Below are positions 1-11,064 of a stretch of 64,000 nt of DNA, in pieces. Source of the stretch: Hippophae tibetana (lineage: Eukaryota > Streptophyta > Magnoliopsida > Rosales > Elaeagnaceae). The position numbers and the translations under genes were made by a program. Positions within the stretch are counted from its first letter, which is position 1. Every line of letters starts with the position of its first letter. The notes below the pieces were generated by a model that saw only the letters and a program-made list of their open reading frames with translations, was not told the DNA's origin and searched no databases. The stretch covers positions 44,812,068 through 44,876,067 of the forward strand of contig CM072808.1 of assembly GCA_037013495.1 (NCBI GenBank), read 5' to 3'.

Positions 1-185
1 GTTCCACATTGAATGAACAATAAATTATTATTCTACATTGAATGCACAAGAAATTAGTACTTCACATTAAATGCACAAGAAATTAGTACTACACATTAAA
101 TGCACAAAAAATTAGTATTATACATTAAATGCAAAAAAAAATTAGTGCTCGAATACACAAGAAATTAATACTCTAATAACATCCT
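1..185. repeat. Degenerate 29-34 bp tandem repeat
   Basis: Five to six imperfect copies of a unit around 'ACATTAAATGCACAAGAAAT' plus 'TAGTACT' follow each other at about 30-bp spacing from the left window edge to about 180. The array may continue outside the window. No ORF crosses it. Minisatellite of unknown origin. Confidence 0.8.
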
Positions 186-274
186 TAATTAAATGTCCTT
201 TATGTTTCATATTTCATCCATTAACAAAATATAACATTAAACTAATTAAGTGACTTTAACTTCATCAATTATCA

Positions 275-560
275 CCTATATAAATTTAAGTTTGGATATT
301 ATCATTATATAAGTTATAAAATAATTAATATAAAATAAATATATATAAAAAATAAAGTAATACTTGACAGCGAAAAGAAAGAGAGAGGACGAAAACCTTA
401 CTTTCTTTTTTAATATAAGATATATTTTTCCACGTAATAGCAACAGGACTATTCTCATAGTTACCTTAACTTAAAACCAAAAAGAAGGTTCACGTCATTT
501 GTTTTTAATGTAGAAGAAGAACATTTCCATACGGCAAGGCAAATTATGTATAAGTTCTAT
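275..560 (+). repeat. 280-bp dispersed module, copy 1
   Basis: First of four full copies (275-560, 1225-1570, 3795-4090, 13175-13470). Landmarks in order: an AT-rich 'ATAAATTTAAGTTT' start, a GA-rich stretch, 'TTTAATATAAGATATAT', an 'ATTAGC...CTCATAG' motif, 'CTTAACTTAAAACCAAAAAG' and 'AACATTTCCATAC'. No coding potential is seen. A short piece of its 3' part lies at 6362-6425, upstream of the first PR-1 gene. It may therefore be part of an ancestral PR-1 flanking region rather than a transposon, but that is inference. Confidence 0.8.
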
Positions 561-1225
561 TTTTTTTTTATTTTTTTTATAAAATATTTGTGCATATATT
601 CAAGCGTATAATTCTTTGAAAGAAATAAAAACATATATGACACTACTAACAAAATTAAATCACTGAATTATATTAAAAATATATTTATCTAAATTATAAT
701 GCGGCAAAAAAAGAGAATAATTTTTTGATAAAGTGATATTCGAATTATTGTAATTATAAGTATTATTATTTCTCATTTCTCTTCTTAATTTAGATAATTA
801 AAATAAGAAAAAGAAAAAAATTATTTAAGTGTTAGTTGGCTTGTACATGACTTATATAAGGCAAAAGATAATAAATATAACCTCTTCGTAACTTAATGGT
901 AAATATATAATGCCACGAGTATAAATATTATCACTTATATATATTACAAAGTGGTATATGGTATTTTATGTTCAAATACGTGAGTTTGAGTTTTGATATT
1001 TTCGAAATTAACTTTCTCAAATTCTTATTATAACTTAAGTTGGCTTTTATAAAAAGATAAATAAGAAAAAGAAAAAAAAAAGTGGAAGCACGTCTACGCG
1101 GATGAACTATAAAAAGTGAGAATACTTTATATCCCATTTGTTATATAAATTTAAAAAAAAATATTATTTATGTGTAATTTGTTAGTTTATGAGTAAAGCA
1201 AAAGACACTATCATAACCCATAATC
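540..1225 (+). repeat. Duplicated non-coding block (partner 3060-3795)
   Basis: The order of landmarks here ('ATATTCAAGCGTATAATTC', then 'CCTCTTCGTAACTTAATGGT', then 'GTGGAAGCACGTCTAC', then 'GATGAACTATAAAAAG') is reproduced at 3060-3795 with point changes and small indels. Together with the flanking 280-bp modules this is a block of about 1 kb repeated 2.5 kb apart. No gene was found in either copy. Confidence 0.8.
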
Positions 1226-1570
1226 AATTATTGTATATTAAAAATATAAATTTAAGTTTTGATACAAGTTATAAAATAATTAAGATAAAATAAATATATA
1301 TAAAAAATAAATTAATACTTGATATAGAATAATCAAGATAAAATAAATATATAAAAAATAAAGTAATACGTGAATGAAAAAAAGGAAAAAAGAAAAAAAG
1401 ATGGTGGACAAGTCACCGTCTCTTTTAATATAAGATATATTTTTGCAAGTATTAGAGATAAGACTATTCTCATAGGTACCTCAACTTAAAACCAAAAAGA
1501 AGGTTCATGTCATTGGCTTTTAATGTAGAAAAATAACATTTCCATGCCGCAAGGCAATATGTATTAAAAT
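1225..1570 (+). repeat. 280-bp dispersed module, copy 2
   Basis: Same landmarks as copy 1, including 'TTTAATATAAGATATAT' near 1420, the CTCATAGG motif near 1470 and 'CTTAAAACCAAAAAG' near 1490. An extra short internal duplication of the AT-rich start (about 1260-1360) makes it longer. Confidence 0.8.
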
Positions 1571-2699
1571 ATATAAAAAATTATCTTTGTATAATTATTT
1601 TTTAATAATAATAGAATTAGATTATTATAAAAAACAAATATATAATCTAAATATATTTTTATAGTAAATAGAAGATTAATTTTCAAATTAAATAAAAAGT
1701 ATAGAGGACAAAATATATGACACTTTCTTCTCAATAACCCCTTGGAAAGGCAAACAAGTAGAAAATGAATGTATGCATATTGACCTAAAAGATAAGGAAC
1801 AGTAGACCCTGCTAAGGAGAATGAGTAGTACTATTCTACTAGAAGAACATTCAATAAGCATTCATCATCATTTAAAATGATTGCTCTTTTCATATTTTGC
1901 ACAAATTTAGAATTAGATTAAGCTTATCTTAGCGAATAAGATAAGAATTAATTGAAATGTAAAAAAATAATACTTTTAAAATCTATAATAATAAAAATTA
2001 TTTTTTTATAATATTAAACGAGATCTAACTAAACGATATTTATTATTAAACAACCCTGAATAATTATTTTTAATTTAAATAACGCTTTGATTAGTTGGAT
2101 GAAATTAAAAATTTATAAGGTAAATACAAGTGATATTATTTTCATGAATATAATTTCAAGGGTATAATATTTATTGTTTTTCTAAGTCAATTGTCATAAA
2201 AAAATTGTTTTTCTAAGTCAATTGTCATAAAAATTAATTAGGCTTACAAAAGTTTCACACCTTAATAATCCAATCGATAATATTGAGATATCTTTTGTCA
2301 AAAATTTATTGTTGAAATCCTAATTTTCTCACCTCATAGATAAAATGATTACTTATCATTTTGATTAAAAAAATACATAAATTTTCACCAATCAAATAAT
2401 AAAGTGGTAAACATATACTATAATTCCACTAAAATTTAGTTCTATCTCTTTCTACGAATCCCCTTTTAAACATAAAGGGTTAAATATTTTACATTCTTTT
2501 GTTTTAGTTTTTTTAATTTGAATGCCCGTACCGTAATTAAAAAACAGAAACTTATAATACAAAACAGAAATCGTGCTTCAAAAATTAAACGATTTTTGCA
2601 AAATGATGTCTACGTTCGCCATAAATAATCAAAGATACAAATTCACCATATAATTTGTATTCATCATAAATTATATGAAAAAAAATTATTTAATAAATA
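1571..2699. other. AT-rich intergenic, no gene
   Basis: No coding region is seen. A short direct duplication of about 34 bp ('TTGTTTTTCTAAGTCAATTG') lies at about 2175-2235. A diverged copy of a second dispersed module ('AACTTATAATA...TTCAAAAATTGAA...', called module Z here) lies at about 2545-2690. Better copies of Z are at about 5360-5525, 5975-6125, 15340-15500 and 20022-20145. Confidence 0.6.
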
Positions 2700-2960
2700 C
2701 AATTTTATAATTTTTTAAATTTAATTATATTTTATCGAACCACAAACTTGAATTAAAAAAAAATTGTTAGTTTATTGGTTAAATTAATGTAATGGTATAT
2801 ACTATTTAACATAGGATAAATAATATTGTGTGTAAGAGTAGCGATACTTTCTCTTTTCCCTATACTTCTTGCTTATCTCTTTCGAATTCATATATGTTAA
2901 TTGGTTAAAATAACGTGTGAAAAGACTAACCAATCATTCTAACGTAATACTAGGTTTGTG
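2700..2960 (+). repeat. Module X, diverged copy
   Basis: Diverged copy of a module recognised by 'GGTTAAATTAATGTAATGG', 'ACATAGGATAAATAATATTG' and 'CATATATGTTAATTG'. Better copies are at 11065-11340, 15540-15800, 20135-20337 and 20380-20640. Non-coding. Confidence 0.55.
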
Positions 2961-3059
2961 GATACATGCTTCTCACGTTCACAATCTCTAAAATTATTTT
3001 ATATTTTTAGATAATTATTTAATAAATATAAAATTAAAATTAAAAATAATATTATAATT

Positions 3060-4090
3060 TTTCTTATAGTAAAAATTATGTTTTTTTTAATTTTATTTAT
3101 AAAATATTTGTGCATACATTCAAGTATATAATTCTTTGAAAGAACACTACTAACAAAATTAAATCATTAAATTATATTAAAAAATATTTACCTAAATTAT
3201 AATGTGGTAAAAAAAGAGAATAATATTTTGATGAAGCGAGATTATTGTAATTATAAATATTATTATTTTTCATTTTTCTACTTTATTTAGATAATTAAAA
3301 TAAAAGGTAAAGAAATTATTTAAGTGTTAGTGGGCTTATATATACATGACTCTTATATGTAAAAAGATAAGAAATCTAACCTCTTCATAACTTAATGGTA
3401 AGTATATAATGTCACAAGTATAAATTCAGGTATAGTTATTTTCATACATATATATTTATAATTATATATTATATTTTATGTTCCAATATGTGAGTACGTT
3501 TGAGTTTTGATGTTGTCGTTACACATGTTTTTTTTTTTTTACAAAATTATGCTTTTGAATTTTACTTTCTCAAATTCTTATTATAAATTAAGTTGGCTTT
3601 TATAAAAAGATAAATAAAAAAAGTAAAAAAAAAAAAGTGGAAGCACGTCTACCACGATGAACTATAAAAAGTGTGAATGCTTTAAATCCTATTTTTTATA
3701 TAAATTTTAAAAAAATATTATTTAGATATAATTTATTAATATTTTAGTCAAGTAAAATACATGATCATAACCTATAATCAAGTTTAAAGTATTTTTATAT
3801 TACAGATATAAATTTAAGTCTTGATATTATAATTATATAAATTATAAAATAATTAAGATAAAATAAATATATAAAAAATAAAGTAATACTCGAAAGAAAA
3901 AATAAACAAAGAGGACGTAAACGTCACCGCTTTTTTAATATAAGATATATGTTCAAGTATTAGCAAAAAAGACTATTTTCATATGTACCTTAACTTAAAA
4001 CCAAAAAGAAGGTTCATGTGATTTATTTTTAATGTAGAAAAAGAACATTTCCATACCGTAAGGCAATTATGTATTAGTGTTATTAGGATG
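3060..4090 (+). repeat. Duplicated block plus 280-bp module copy 3
   Basis: Partner of 540-1570. It contains 'CCTCTTCATAACTTAATGGT' near 3382, 'GTGGAAGCACGTCTACC' near 3638, and the third full 280-bp module from about 3795. No ORF of note. Confidence 0.8.
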
Positions 4091-4999
4091 AAAAAAATAA
4101 TCTAAATATACCTTAAATAGGTAGTGTAAAATGTAAATTATGAGTTGTTAAACAATTTAGCAATTTCTTAGGATATTCATAATAATAATGGCTTATTTAT
4201 TTTCCCTAGTATTAAAAGAGAGACTTTAAAGAATTAAATTAATTTTAGCTGTAAAGATATATTAACAATCACATTTATACATATTATTTTATATTACAAT
4301 CATATATGTTTTTATGGGCAACATAAAGAAAAAAAAATTAAAATTTAAGAATTAAAATTTAGAATATTCAAATCTAATCTATATATAAATTACATGAATA
4401 TATAACTTTTATTATTCTGGTGTACTTAAATCAAAAGTGTTCTCCCCTTGCGATCCTACATTGACACTATATATAAAAGGGAAAATTTCATTGATATCCT
4501 GGCCTTGTGCTTTCAATTATCTTGAAAGATGCCCTCAATTTATAAAAAATGTTAAAGATATTCTCAATTTATTTTCAAATAAAATTTAATATCAAATGTA
4601 TTTAATTAAATTGAATTTAATATTAAACAATATAATAACTTAACTTTAATAACGTTTAATTAAATAATATTTAATATAAAATGATAGAATAAACATTTCT
4701 TTAAAATAAATATATTAGCCACTATATAAATAATAATATTATTATGATTATAAAATATTATTTTTATTATTTTATATTTTTTTAATTTTAAAAAAATAAT
4801 ATTAATACCGTATGTCGATTAATAGTGGTATGTAAAAATCATTTGAATTAAAACAACTCAATCAATCTGAAATAATTCAATCTAAATTTTTCAATTTTAA
4901 AGGATTATTAAATTGGTAATTAATTTTAAGTTTTGAAGAATCTATCCGGTAAGAGTTTCTTCTATTTTCAAATTTTAAAAATCAATTAAAACTAAATTA

Positions 5000-5050
<51 letters not shown>

Positions 5051-5560
5051 TTCAATATCAATTGAGTACTTAGTACCCAAAAAGAATGAGTATAATTTAT
5101 ATTTTTATGGATTGAAGGCAGAAAACTAATAAAAATGGTAGTGCTAGTGCTATAAGCCAAAATAAATAAATAAATCATGTCATGGAAATTAATCAGCCAT
5201 ACTAGAGTTTTCATCAATCATATATTTTAATAAAGTAATAAATATTTAATATTATTTCATTAAAATTTAGTTCTAATTCTCCCTCAATCGATGAATACTC
5301 CACATTTTTTTTCTAGCTAAGAGTCTCGTAATTTGAATCACGCCGCTTGCAATTAAAAAAATAAACTTATAATATGGAATAGAAAATTGAGGTTCAAAAA
5401 TTGAATACTTTTACATATCGATGCCAACCTATATAATAAATAGTCTTTATAATGAATAAAAAATATAAATTTATTGTATTATTTTTAATCATCATAAATG
5501 CAAAATTAAAACACAAATTTGATAATTTTGTATTTTTTGTAAATCTTTTTTTTTTTTGAA
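3745..5560 (+). repeat. About 1.8-kb segmental duplication, left copy (partner 13137-15560)
   Basis: Shared landmarks in the same order: 'CATAACCTATAATCAAGT', the 280-bp module, 'AAATTACATGAATATATAAC', 'GGTGTACTTAAATC', 'CTCAATTTAT' with 'AAAATGTTAAA', the (TA)n run, 'CAATTGAGTACTTAGTA', then 'TAATTTGAATC' and 'GAGGTTCAAAAATTG'. The right copy has an extra segment of about 205 bp (13800-14005) absent here. Non-coding in both. Confidence 0.8.
5004..5047. repeat. (TA)n microsatellite
   Basis: Uninterrupted TA dinucleotides over about 44 bp, at the same place in the duplicated block as the (TA)n run at 14664-14692. Confidence 0.95.
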
Positions 5561-6870
5561 AGTTACGTTTAACTTTATTAAATTTTCCACGTATTAGCGG
5601 CAAGAATAGTCTCATAGGTACCTTACGGTATTATATTATATAAATCGATTGTTTTATTTTATCTTATATTTTATTTATTATACTTATTATATAATATTAT
5701 CTTATTTTATTTAAATTAAATTAAATCTCGTCTCATTTATATTGTAGTCACAATATATCTAAACTTAAATTATAAATAATTTTCTCACTTGTCTCATTTA
5801 TATCTATTAAGAATAAACGAGATATCTAAATTAGTATCGTTTTATTACAACTCATCTTAATAAAAATTAAGTTAAATAAGATAAGATAAATTTTAAAAAT
5901 TAATAGATTAACTCATTATCTTATTAATATTTTATCTCAATTTAAATTATTAATTACAATTAAAAATAAAAATAGCTTATAATATGAAGGTGGGATTCGA
6001 AAATTGAATGACTATTACATAATGATGCCAACCTATATAATAAATAGTCTTTATAATGAATAAAAAATATAAATTTATTGTATTATTTTTAATCATCATA
6101 AATATAATTATATGATATTTTTATTAAATATAATTATTTTTATTTTTATTTTTATTTTGTAAGTTTAACTTTTTATTTTTTTAAGGTAAGTTTAGTTCTA
6201 ATAAGTTTAAATAAACCAATTTTTAATTGAATTATGTTTAATATTAAATGTTAGGATATGTTTTTTTCTATTAATAAAAATTTATAAACAAGATATAAAA
6301 AATACTATATTTATGATTATAAATTTTTAAATATTATTTTTATTATCTTTATATATATATTAATGTAGAAAAGGAACCTGGAAATACCGTAGGGCAATCA
6401 CGTATTAGTCTTATCGGTCAGGAAAAAAAATATAGTTTTGCTGTTTTTATATACCTTCTTTCTCTATATACACAATGTATATTCATTAGTTAATTATTTT
6501 AGATTATAGGAAAAAAAATATAGGATACTATGATACCCTAGTTATTTTATTTTCCAAATTAAACATAATATTAGTAATTTTTTTAAATTTGTATACTTTA
6601 ATTATTAACTGTTGCATTTTTAATATTTAGTCATATTATTGTAATATTTTTAGATATTTTAATTATTTCTTACTAATGTCATTCTTTTGAAAAAAAAATT
6701 CAGAAAATCTTTAGTAAGGTAAAAATGTTTAAAAATTTAAATCAAATTTTCACATTAAAGTTTAATTTTAAATTTTTAAATATTGATATTTTAATTGTGT
6801 TTTAATCACTTGTAAAAAATAAAAATATTTTTGTAAAAGTATTACAGTAATATAATTTATCATTAATCAA
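5561..6870. other. PR-1 upstream intergenic DNA with module fragments
   Basis: No gene. It holds an 'ATTAGCGGCAAGA...CTCATAGG' motif copy (5585-5628), a second copy of module Z (5975-6125, closely matching 5380-5500) and a 3' fragment of the 280-bp module (6362-6425). The last few hundred bases are AT-rich and lead into the PR-1 promoter. Confidence 0.65.
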
Positions 6871-6963
6871 TTGCCTATTTTGAATGTTTCTTTTGCTTGT
6901 CAAACATTATCCCAAATACAATTCTACGCAGACGTAGAATTAATTGTACAACTTCAAAGTCAC

Positions 6964-6971
6964 TATAAATA
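6964..6971 (+). promoter_or_regulatory. TATA box of PR-1 copy 1
   Basis: TATAAATA, 56 bp before the ATG at 7027. The surrounding sequence is shared almost base for base with copy 2, where the same box is at 21522-21529. Confidence 0.7.
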
Positions 6972-7026
6972 TCCCAAAGAACACTTAAGATTTCATTCAC
7001 TAAATACGCACATACACAAAAAAAAA

Positions 7027-7515
7027 ATGGGATTTTGGACAACTCCTTTAGCATTAATTGTTATGTTAGGCTTAGCCTTAACAATCCACACATCTGAAGC
7101 CCAGGACACAGTAAAAGACTATCTCAATGCTCACAACAGAGCTCGTGCTGAAGTGGGTGTTCGGCCTTTAAGTTGGGATAACAAATTAGCAGCCTATGCA
7201 CAAGCCTATGCTAACAAGCGTAAGGGTGACTGCAATCTTGTACACTCTGGAGGGCCATATGGTGAAAACATCGCTAAAAGTTCCGGTGGTATGACCGTTG
7301 TTGGCGCCGTGAAGTTGTGGGTTGGTGAGAAAGCCAACTACAATTACAAATATAACACTTGCGCTCATAGGGCTGATTGTGGTCACTACACTCAAGTGGT
7401 TTGGCGGAAATCGGTTCGGGTAGGGTGTGGTAAGGTGCGGTGTAACAATGGTGGTACCTTTATTGGTTGCAACTATGATCCTCGTGGTAACTTTGGTGGT
7501 CAGAAACCTTATTAG
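7027..7515 (+). CDS. PR1: Pathogenesis-related protein 1 (CAP/SCP domain), copy 1
   Basis: Intronless gene for a 162-residue secreted PR-1 protein. PR-1 proteins are apoplastic CAP-domain defence proteins that bind sterols, and their C-terminus can release a CAPE peptide. A signal peptide covers about residues 1-25 (hydrophobic core, then SEA). The CAP fold is marked by His73 (LVHS), Glu80 (GEN), Glu101 and His120 (CGHYTQVVW). Six cysteines (69, 112, 118, 134, 139, 148) fit the usual three disulfides. The C-terminus matches the CAPE pattern CNYx-PxGNxxxxxPY. The start at 7027 is chosen because it opens the signal peptide, lies 56 bp after a TATA box and matches copy 2; the frame stays open upstream but without another plausible ATG. 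It has 16 amino-acid differences from copy 2, several at positions usually conserved (Arg46 in place of Gly before PLSW, and HRAD between Cys112 and Cys118). This copy may be drifting. Confidence 0.95.
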   Translation: MGFWTTPLALIVMLGLALTIHTSEAQDTVKDYLNAHNRARAEVGVRPLSWDNKLAAYAQAYANKRKGDCNLVHSGGPYGENIAKSSGGMTVVGAVKLWVGEKANYNYKYNTCAHRADCGHYTQVVWRKSVRVGCGKVRCNNGGTFIGCNYDPRGNFGGQKPY

Positions 7516-7579
7516 GTTATAAGCTACCTCCTGCATATCTGTTTAAAATAACTATGCCTATGGTTTAAATAAATTAATT

Positions 7580-7612
7580 AATAAAGCACGCAAATATCAT
7601 ATTTATTTGCGT
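7580..7612 (+). terminator. Poly(A) signal followed by a conserved hairpin
   Basis: AATAAA (7580-7585) is followed at once by a perfect 9-bp stem, ACGCAAATA (7588-7596) and TATTTGCGT (7604-7612), with a 7-base loop. The copy downstream of PR-1 copy 2 keeps the stem perfect although one base pair has changed on both sides. The position suggests a role in 3'-end formation or mRNA stability. The function is inference. Confidence 0.6.
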
Positions 7613-7689
7613 TTTAATATATGTCTATTAATTGAATATATGCTACATATATATTTATTACACGTTAAAATACTATAAAAACGTTATTT

Positions 7690-8042
7690 ATAAGTGTTAA
7701 AAAGTTAAGTCTAATTCAACCCAATAAGATCTCATTAATTTAAGGGTTGTCCAAGTTTATAAGCAGCTTTGATGCTTTATTCCTAGTCGATGTGTGACAA
7801 GGATACTTAACAGCCCCCCTCCACACGGCGGACAAAGGTGGACATTAGCGCTACGGTGAGACTACGGTAGAGCCCAATTAGGTCCAAGCACATAGAGACT
7901 AGGCTCAACTCTGATACCATGTTAGAAGCTCAGGCCTAACTCAACCCAATAAGATCTCATTAAGTTAAAGATTGTCCAAGTTTATAAGCAGCTTTACTGC
8001 TTTGTTCCTAGTCGATGTGAGACAAGGATACTTAACAATAAG
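7690..8042 (-). mobile_element. TRIM retrotransposon with intact LTRs and target-site duplication
   Basis: Two direct 118-bp LTRs (7695-7812 and 7920-8037) surround a 107-bp internal region. In minus orientation each LTR starts TGTTAAGTATCC and ends in CA. The primer-binding site, complementary to initiator Met-tRNA (TGGTATCAGAG when read on the minus strand), abuts the right LTR. A G-rich polypurine tract (GGAGGGGGGC) abuts the left LTR. The 5-bp target-site duplication ATAAG is perfect (7690-7694 and 8038-8042). The whole element is 343 bp and has no coding capacity, the hallmark of TRIMs. The LTRs differ at about 14 of 118 positions by my count, so the insertion is not recent. It lies 175 bp downstream of PR-1 copy 1 and is absent downstream of copy 2. 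Confidence 0.93.
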
Positions 8043-8728
8043 TAATCATCCGAACTTCTATCTACTTTTTTCTAATGGTTAAAACTGTTTCTAAATTATA
8101 TATTTCCTCACGAGTGAGTTGTATAAATATTAAATTTGAGTGTATAGCACTAACTTTTTATATAACAAAGTTTTATAAGTAGACGTGTTTTGTTTTTTAT
8201 AACTTATAAATTATATGTTTTTTTTGCATATTCAAAAATTTAATACACATTTTATTTTATTTTATGTAACTTAAAAAATATGGTTTTTTAAAGTTTTTTA
8301 GAGATTATTAAAAATAAAAACACGTAAATAATTGAATTATATATGAAAAATTAATATTTAATTATTTATTTATAAAGTTTTATTGTTAACATGATAAAAA
8401 AATATGTTATTTTTTATACAATATAAGAAATATATGTTTTCTGTAAAACCAACGTATGTTTTTTTTTTTGTAAAACAAGATATATTATTCACTATATGTT
8501 TATTTTTCATAAAGTAAATAATATATGTTTTTTTAAGAATTAAAAATTACTAATATACAAACTGAAACCACAGTAAGGGACGAATATGATTATTTTCCTA
8601 ATAATTCTTGTATGTGTCATGCCCATCCAAACAGTCAGGTTGGGCTGAAATTCAATCTAAATTTTAGATGAAATATTTATACAAAGTGCATAAATTTAAT
8701 ATTTTTTATACATAATAAAAGTTAAATA
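8043..8728. other. AT-rich intergenic, no gene
   Basis: The first 60 bp ('GTAATCATCCGAACTTC...CTACTTTTTTCTAATGG') match 22718-22775 downstream of PR-1 copy 2. The rest is AT-rich with repeated 'ATATGTTTTTT' motifs. No gene is seen. Confidence 0.6.
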
Positions 8729-9400
8729 TGTTAAGTTTTACATTGGCTAAGAGTAAGACACTAATACTGCTTTTGATTTTAGATTTAAGCCTGAGTTTTT
8801 AAATTGTTATCAGAGCTATGCTCTTGGCTTCTTTGTACTCTCATCGGCCCTCGTTCTGTAAATCCAGACCGTACCGTAAATTCGAACTCTAGCTGATGTG
8901 GATGAGGGATGTTACGTCTCACATGAACTAAGAGTAAGACAACAATGTTACTTATAAGTATGGGCAACCCTCTAGCTCATAATCTGGTTTTTGGGTTCAA
9001 AGTTAAGCCTGAGTTTCTAAGTTGGCTTCTTCACCCCCCATCGGCCCTCGTGCCGTAAATCCGGACTCTAGCCGATGTGAAGGGGGGATGTTAAGTCCTA
9101 CATTGGCCAAGAGTAAGGCATCAGTGCTGCTTATAAGTTTGGGCAACCCTCTAACTCACAAGCTGATTTTTGGGTTCAAAGTTAGACCTGAGTTTCTAAG
9201 TTGGTATCAGAGCTAGACTCTTGGCTTCTTTGTACTCTCATCGACCGTCGTATCGTAAATTTGGACTCTAACCGATGTGAAGGGGGATGTTAAGTCCCAC
9301 ATTGACTAAGAGTAAGGTAACAGTACTGTTTATAAGTCTGTGCAACCCTCTAACTCACAATCTGACTTTTGTGTTTAGAATTAGGCCTAAATTTCTAAGT
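8729..9400 (+). mobile_element. Tandem TRIM array: four LTRs, three internal domains
   Basis: LTR-like units start with TGTTAAG or TGTTACG at 8729, 8910, 9089 and 9288. They are separated by short internal domains that carry a tRNA-type primer-binding site ('GGTATCAGAGC', e.g. near 9205) and end in a purine tract ('GAAGGGGGA') right before the next TGTTAAG. The first LTR has an internal deletion, and the second internal domain lacks the primer-binding site. The element belongs to the broad plant TRIM type that includes 7695-8037, but is a distinct sequence. A tandem LTR-int-LTR-int-LTR-int-LTR string is expected from unequal recombination between LTRs. Confidence 0.85.
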
Positions 9401-9889
9401 AAATATATCAATCTAATCAATAATTTTTAAAAAGTTATATAGAATGATACCAATAAAATATATAAAAACAAAACTAAAACTTTTTTTTATAATAAGTTGT
9501 AAAATTTTCTTTATATAAGAAGTAAAGTTACAATTTAAAACAACGTTCAAACTTCAAAGTATTAAATTTATCACATATCTAGATAGGAAAACAAAAATAG
9601 TAAATTATTGGAATACCAAAATATATATGAGCAAATATATATATATATATATATATATAAACATTTAAAAAATAGTCAATATTTTGATTCATCTTAACGC
9701 TTAATTATTGTAATCAAAATATTAACTTTTTAATAACAATAAATATTAAAATTTAATTGTAATGATTTACAAAATAGATCAAAAACTCTCTTATAGGCAT
9801 TTTAACAAATACCTTAATAACAAACTACAAACAAAACAACAAATAACTTATTTTTAACTAAGAAAAACCAAAATACCTAAACGTTTTAA
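9401..9889. other. Intergenic with (TA)n run
   Basis: No gene. A (TA)n microsatellite lies at 9634-9658. The remainder is AT-rich. Confidence 0.6.
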
Positions 9890-10375
9890 AACAAACTAAA
9901 AATTGTAGGATGATAAACACTAAAAAGCATCATCCACACTAACGGTAACAACTACCATCCAGTAGAATCAACCAAAAAAACTCAACAGTATTGAAGGTGA
10001 GGAAAGAACAGCCACCCAATACCGAGAGAGACTAACCGTAAAGCACGGCGAATATTACCGAGGTTGGAGGTGACAACCAATAACAACTAATGAAACGCCA
10101 CCAAGGATACAAAAAAGAGCAAGCAAAACTAGAGAAAACTAGTGGCGAGGAGCGAATCAGACCAGCCATACCACCACACTAAACCATTAAGCCATGACAC
10201 AAACCAAAGACTTCGACAACAAAAAACATGGAGAAGCTAGTAGAACTGACACAAAAAGAGAAACACTAAAGCCTTATTTTTCAAAGACAAAAAAACGAAG
10301 AAGGATGAGACAAGGTTTCAGAGATGGGTTGATGAAATGAAAGAGGAAAAAATGAGAAGCAATAATAAACATATA
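9890..10375. other. GC-richer island of unknown origin
   Basis: A stretch of about 480 bp is clearly less AT-rich than its surroundings and is purine and C biased on the + strand ('GAGGTTGGAGGTGACAACC', 'AACTAGTGGCGAGGAGCG'). It carries no long ORF. It is missing from the corresponding place downstream of PR-1 copy 2, so it is probably an insertion. Read on the minus strand it resembles the 5' untranslated leader of a retroelement, but I cannot name a family. Confidence 0.45.
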
Positions 10376-10429
10376 TTTGACCGACAAATGAAATACTATT
10401 TTTGTGATTTTAAATTTTAAAATATATTT

Positions 10430-11064
10430 TTTACATTTTTTTTTTCAATCGATACCATCTACCTCGAAATACATATTTACTCATTAACAATTCTAAACTA
10501 TCACGAGACTCCAAACCACTTCAAAAAAGATATAGGATATTACATTTATTATCAAGTTGTTGGGGTGATAAGTATCCCAATCAATATTTAAAGAATAAAA
10601 AGAAATTAAAAATATTAAAATAAATCATAAATAAATATCTAAATAAATTTTTTTACTCTGAATGAACAATAAATATTATACAATATTTAATCATATTTGT
10701 TTTCATTCTGCTAACCTTTTACATGTTTTTATTATTTTCTTTTTCTTTTTTCTTTTGATATTTTTTCTTATTTTCAGTCTATTTAAGTACAAGAAAAGTC
10801 ACACTTGAACTCCTTTTTTATTACTATTTTTTTCTCATATTTAGAGTTTTTATTAGGTTGTTAGTACTCTATCATAATAAATGAATTTTATGCTTTAAAT
10901 TATATATAAAATATTTTTGTATAATTTTTTCCTATTAGAATTCAATTCGGCCCTAAATCTCTATATTTTTAAGGATGTCATGCACGATATGAACCAGAGA
11001 AAACTTAAAAAAAAAAAGAGTAAGAAATAAATTTTTTAATGAAACATATCTAGTGTGATTTAGG
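10430..11064 (+). repeat. Duplicated PR-1 downstream block, left copy (partner 23030-24010)
   Basis: Shared landmarks in the same order: 'GATATTACATTTAT', 'CAATATTTAAA', 'CAATATTTAAT...TTTTCAT', 'TTAGAATTCAATTCGGCCC' and 'GATATGAACCAGAGAAAA'. The right copy contains an extra segment of about 380 bp (23470-23860). Non-coding. Confidence 0.8.

Noticed and set aside
1-200. CRISPR-like array of about 30-bp repeats
   Set aside because: There are no unique spacers: the unit repeats head to tail with drift. The context is a plant genome.
4975-5217. 80-codon minus-strand ORF
   Set aside because: Again driven by a (TA)n run, with no counterpart in the sister block.
6871-7026. In-frame upstream extension of PR-1 copy 1 (52 extra residues)
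   Set aside because: It begins at TTG, not ATG, contains the TATA box, and is not preserved in the same frame in copy 2. It is promoter and leader.
7186-7536. Minus-strand ORF across PR-1 copy 1 (similar ones at 21766-21975 and 25290-25583)
   Set aside because: Antisense shadows of the PR-1 coding frames, without domains of their own.
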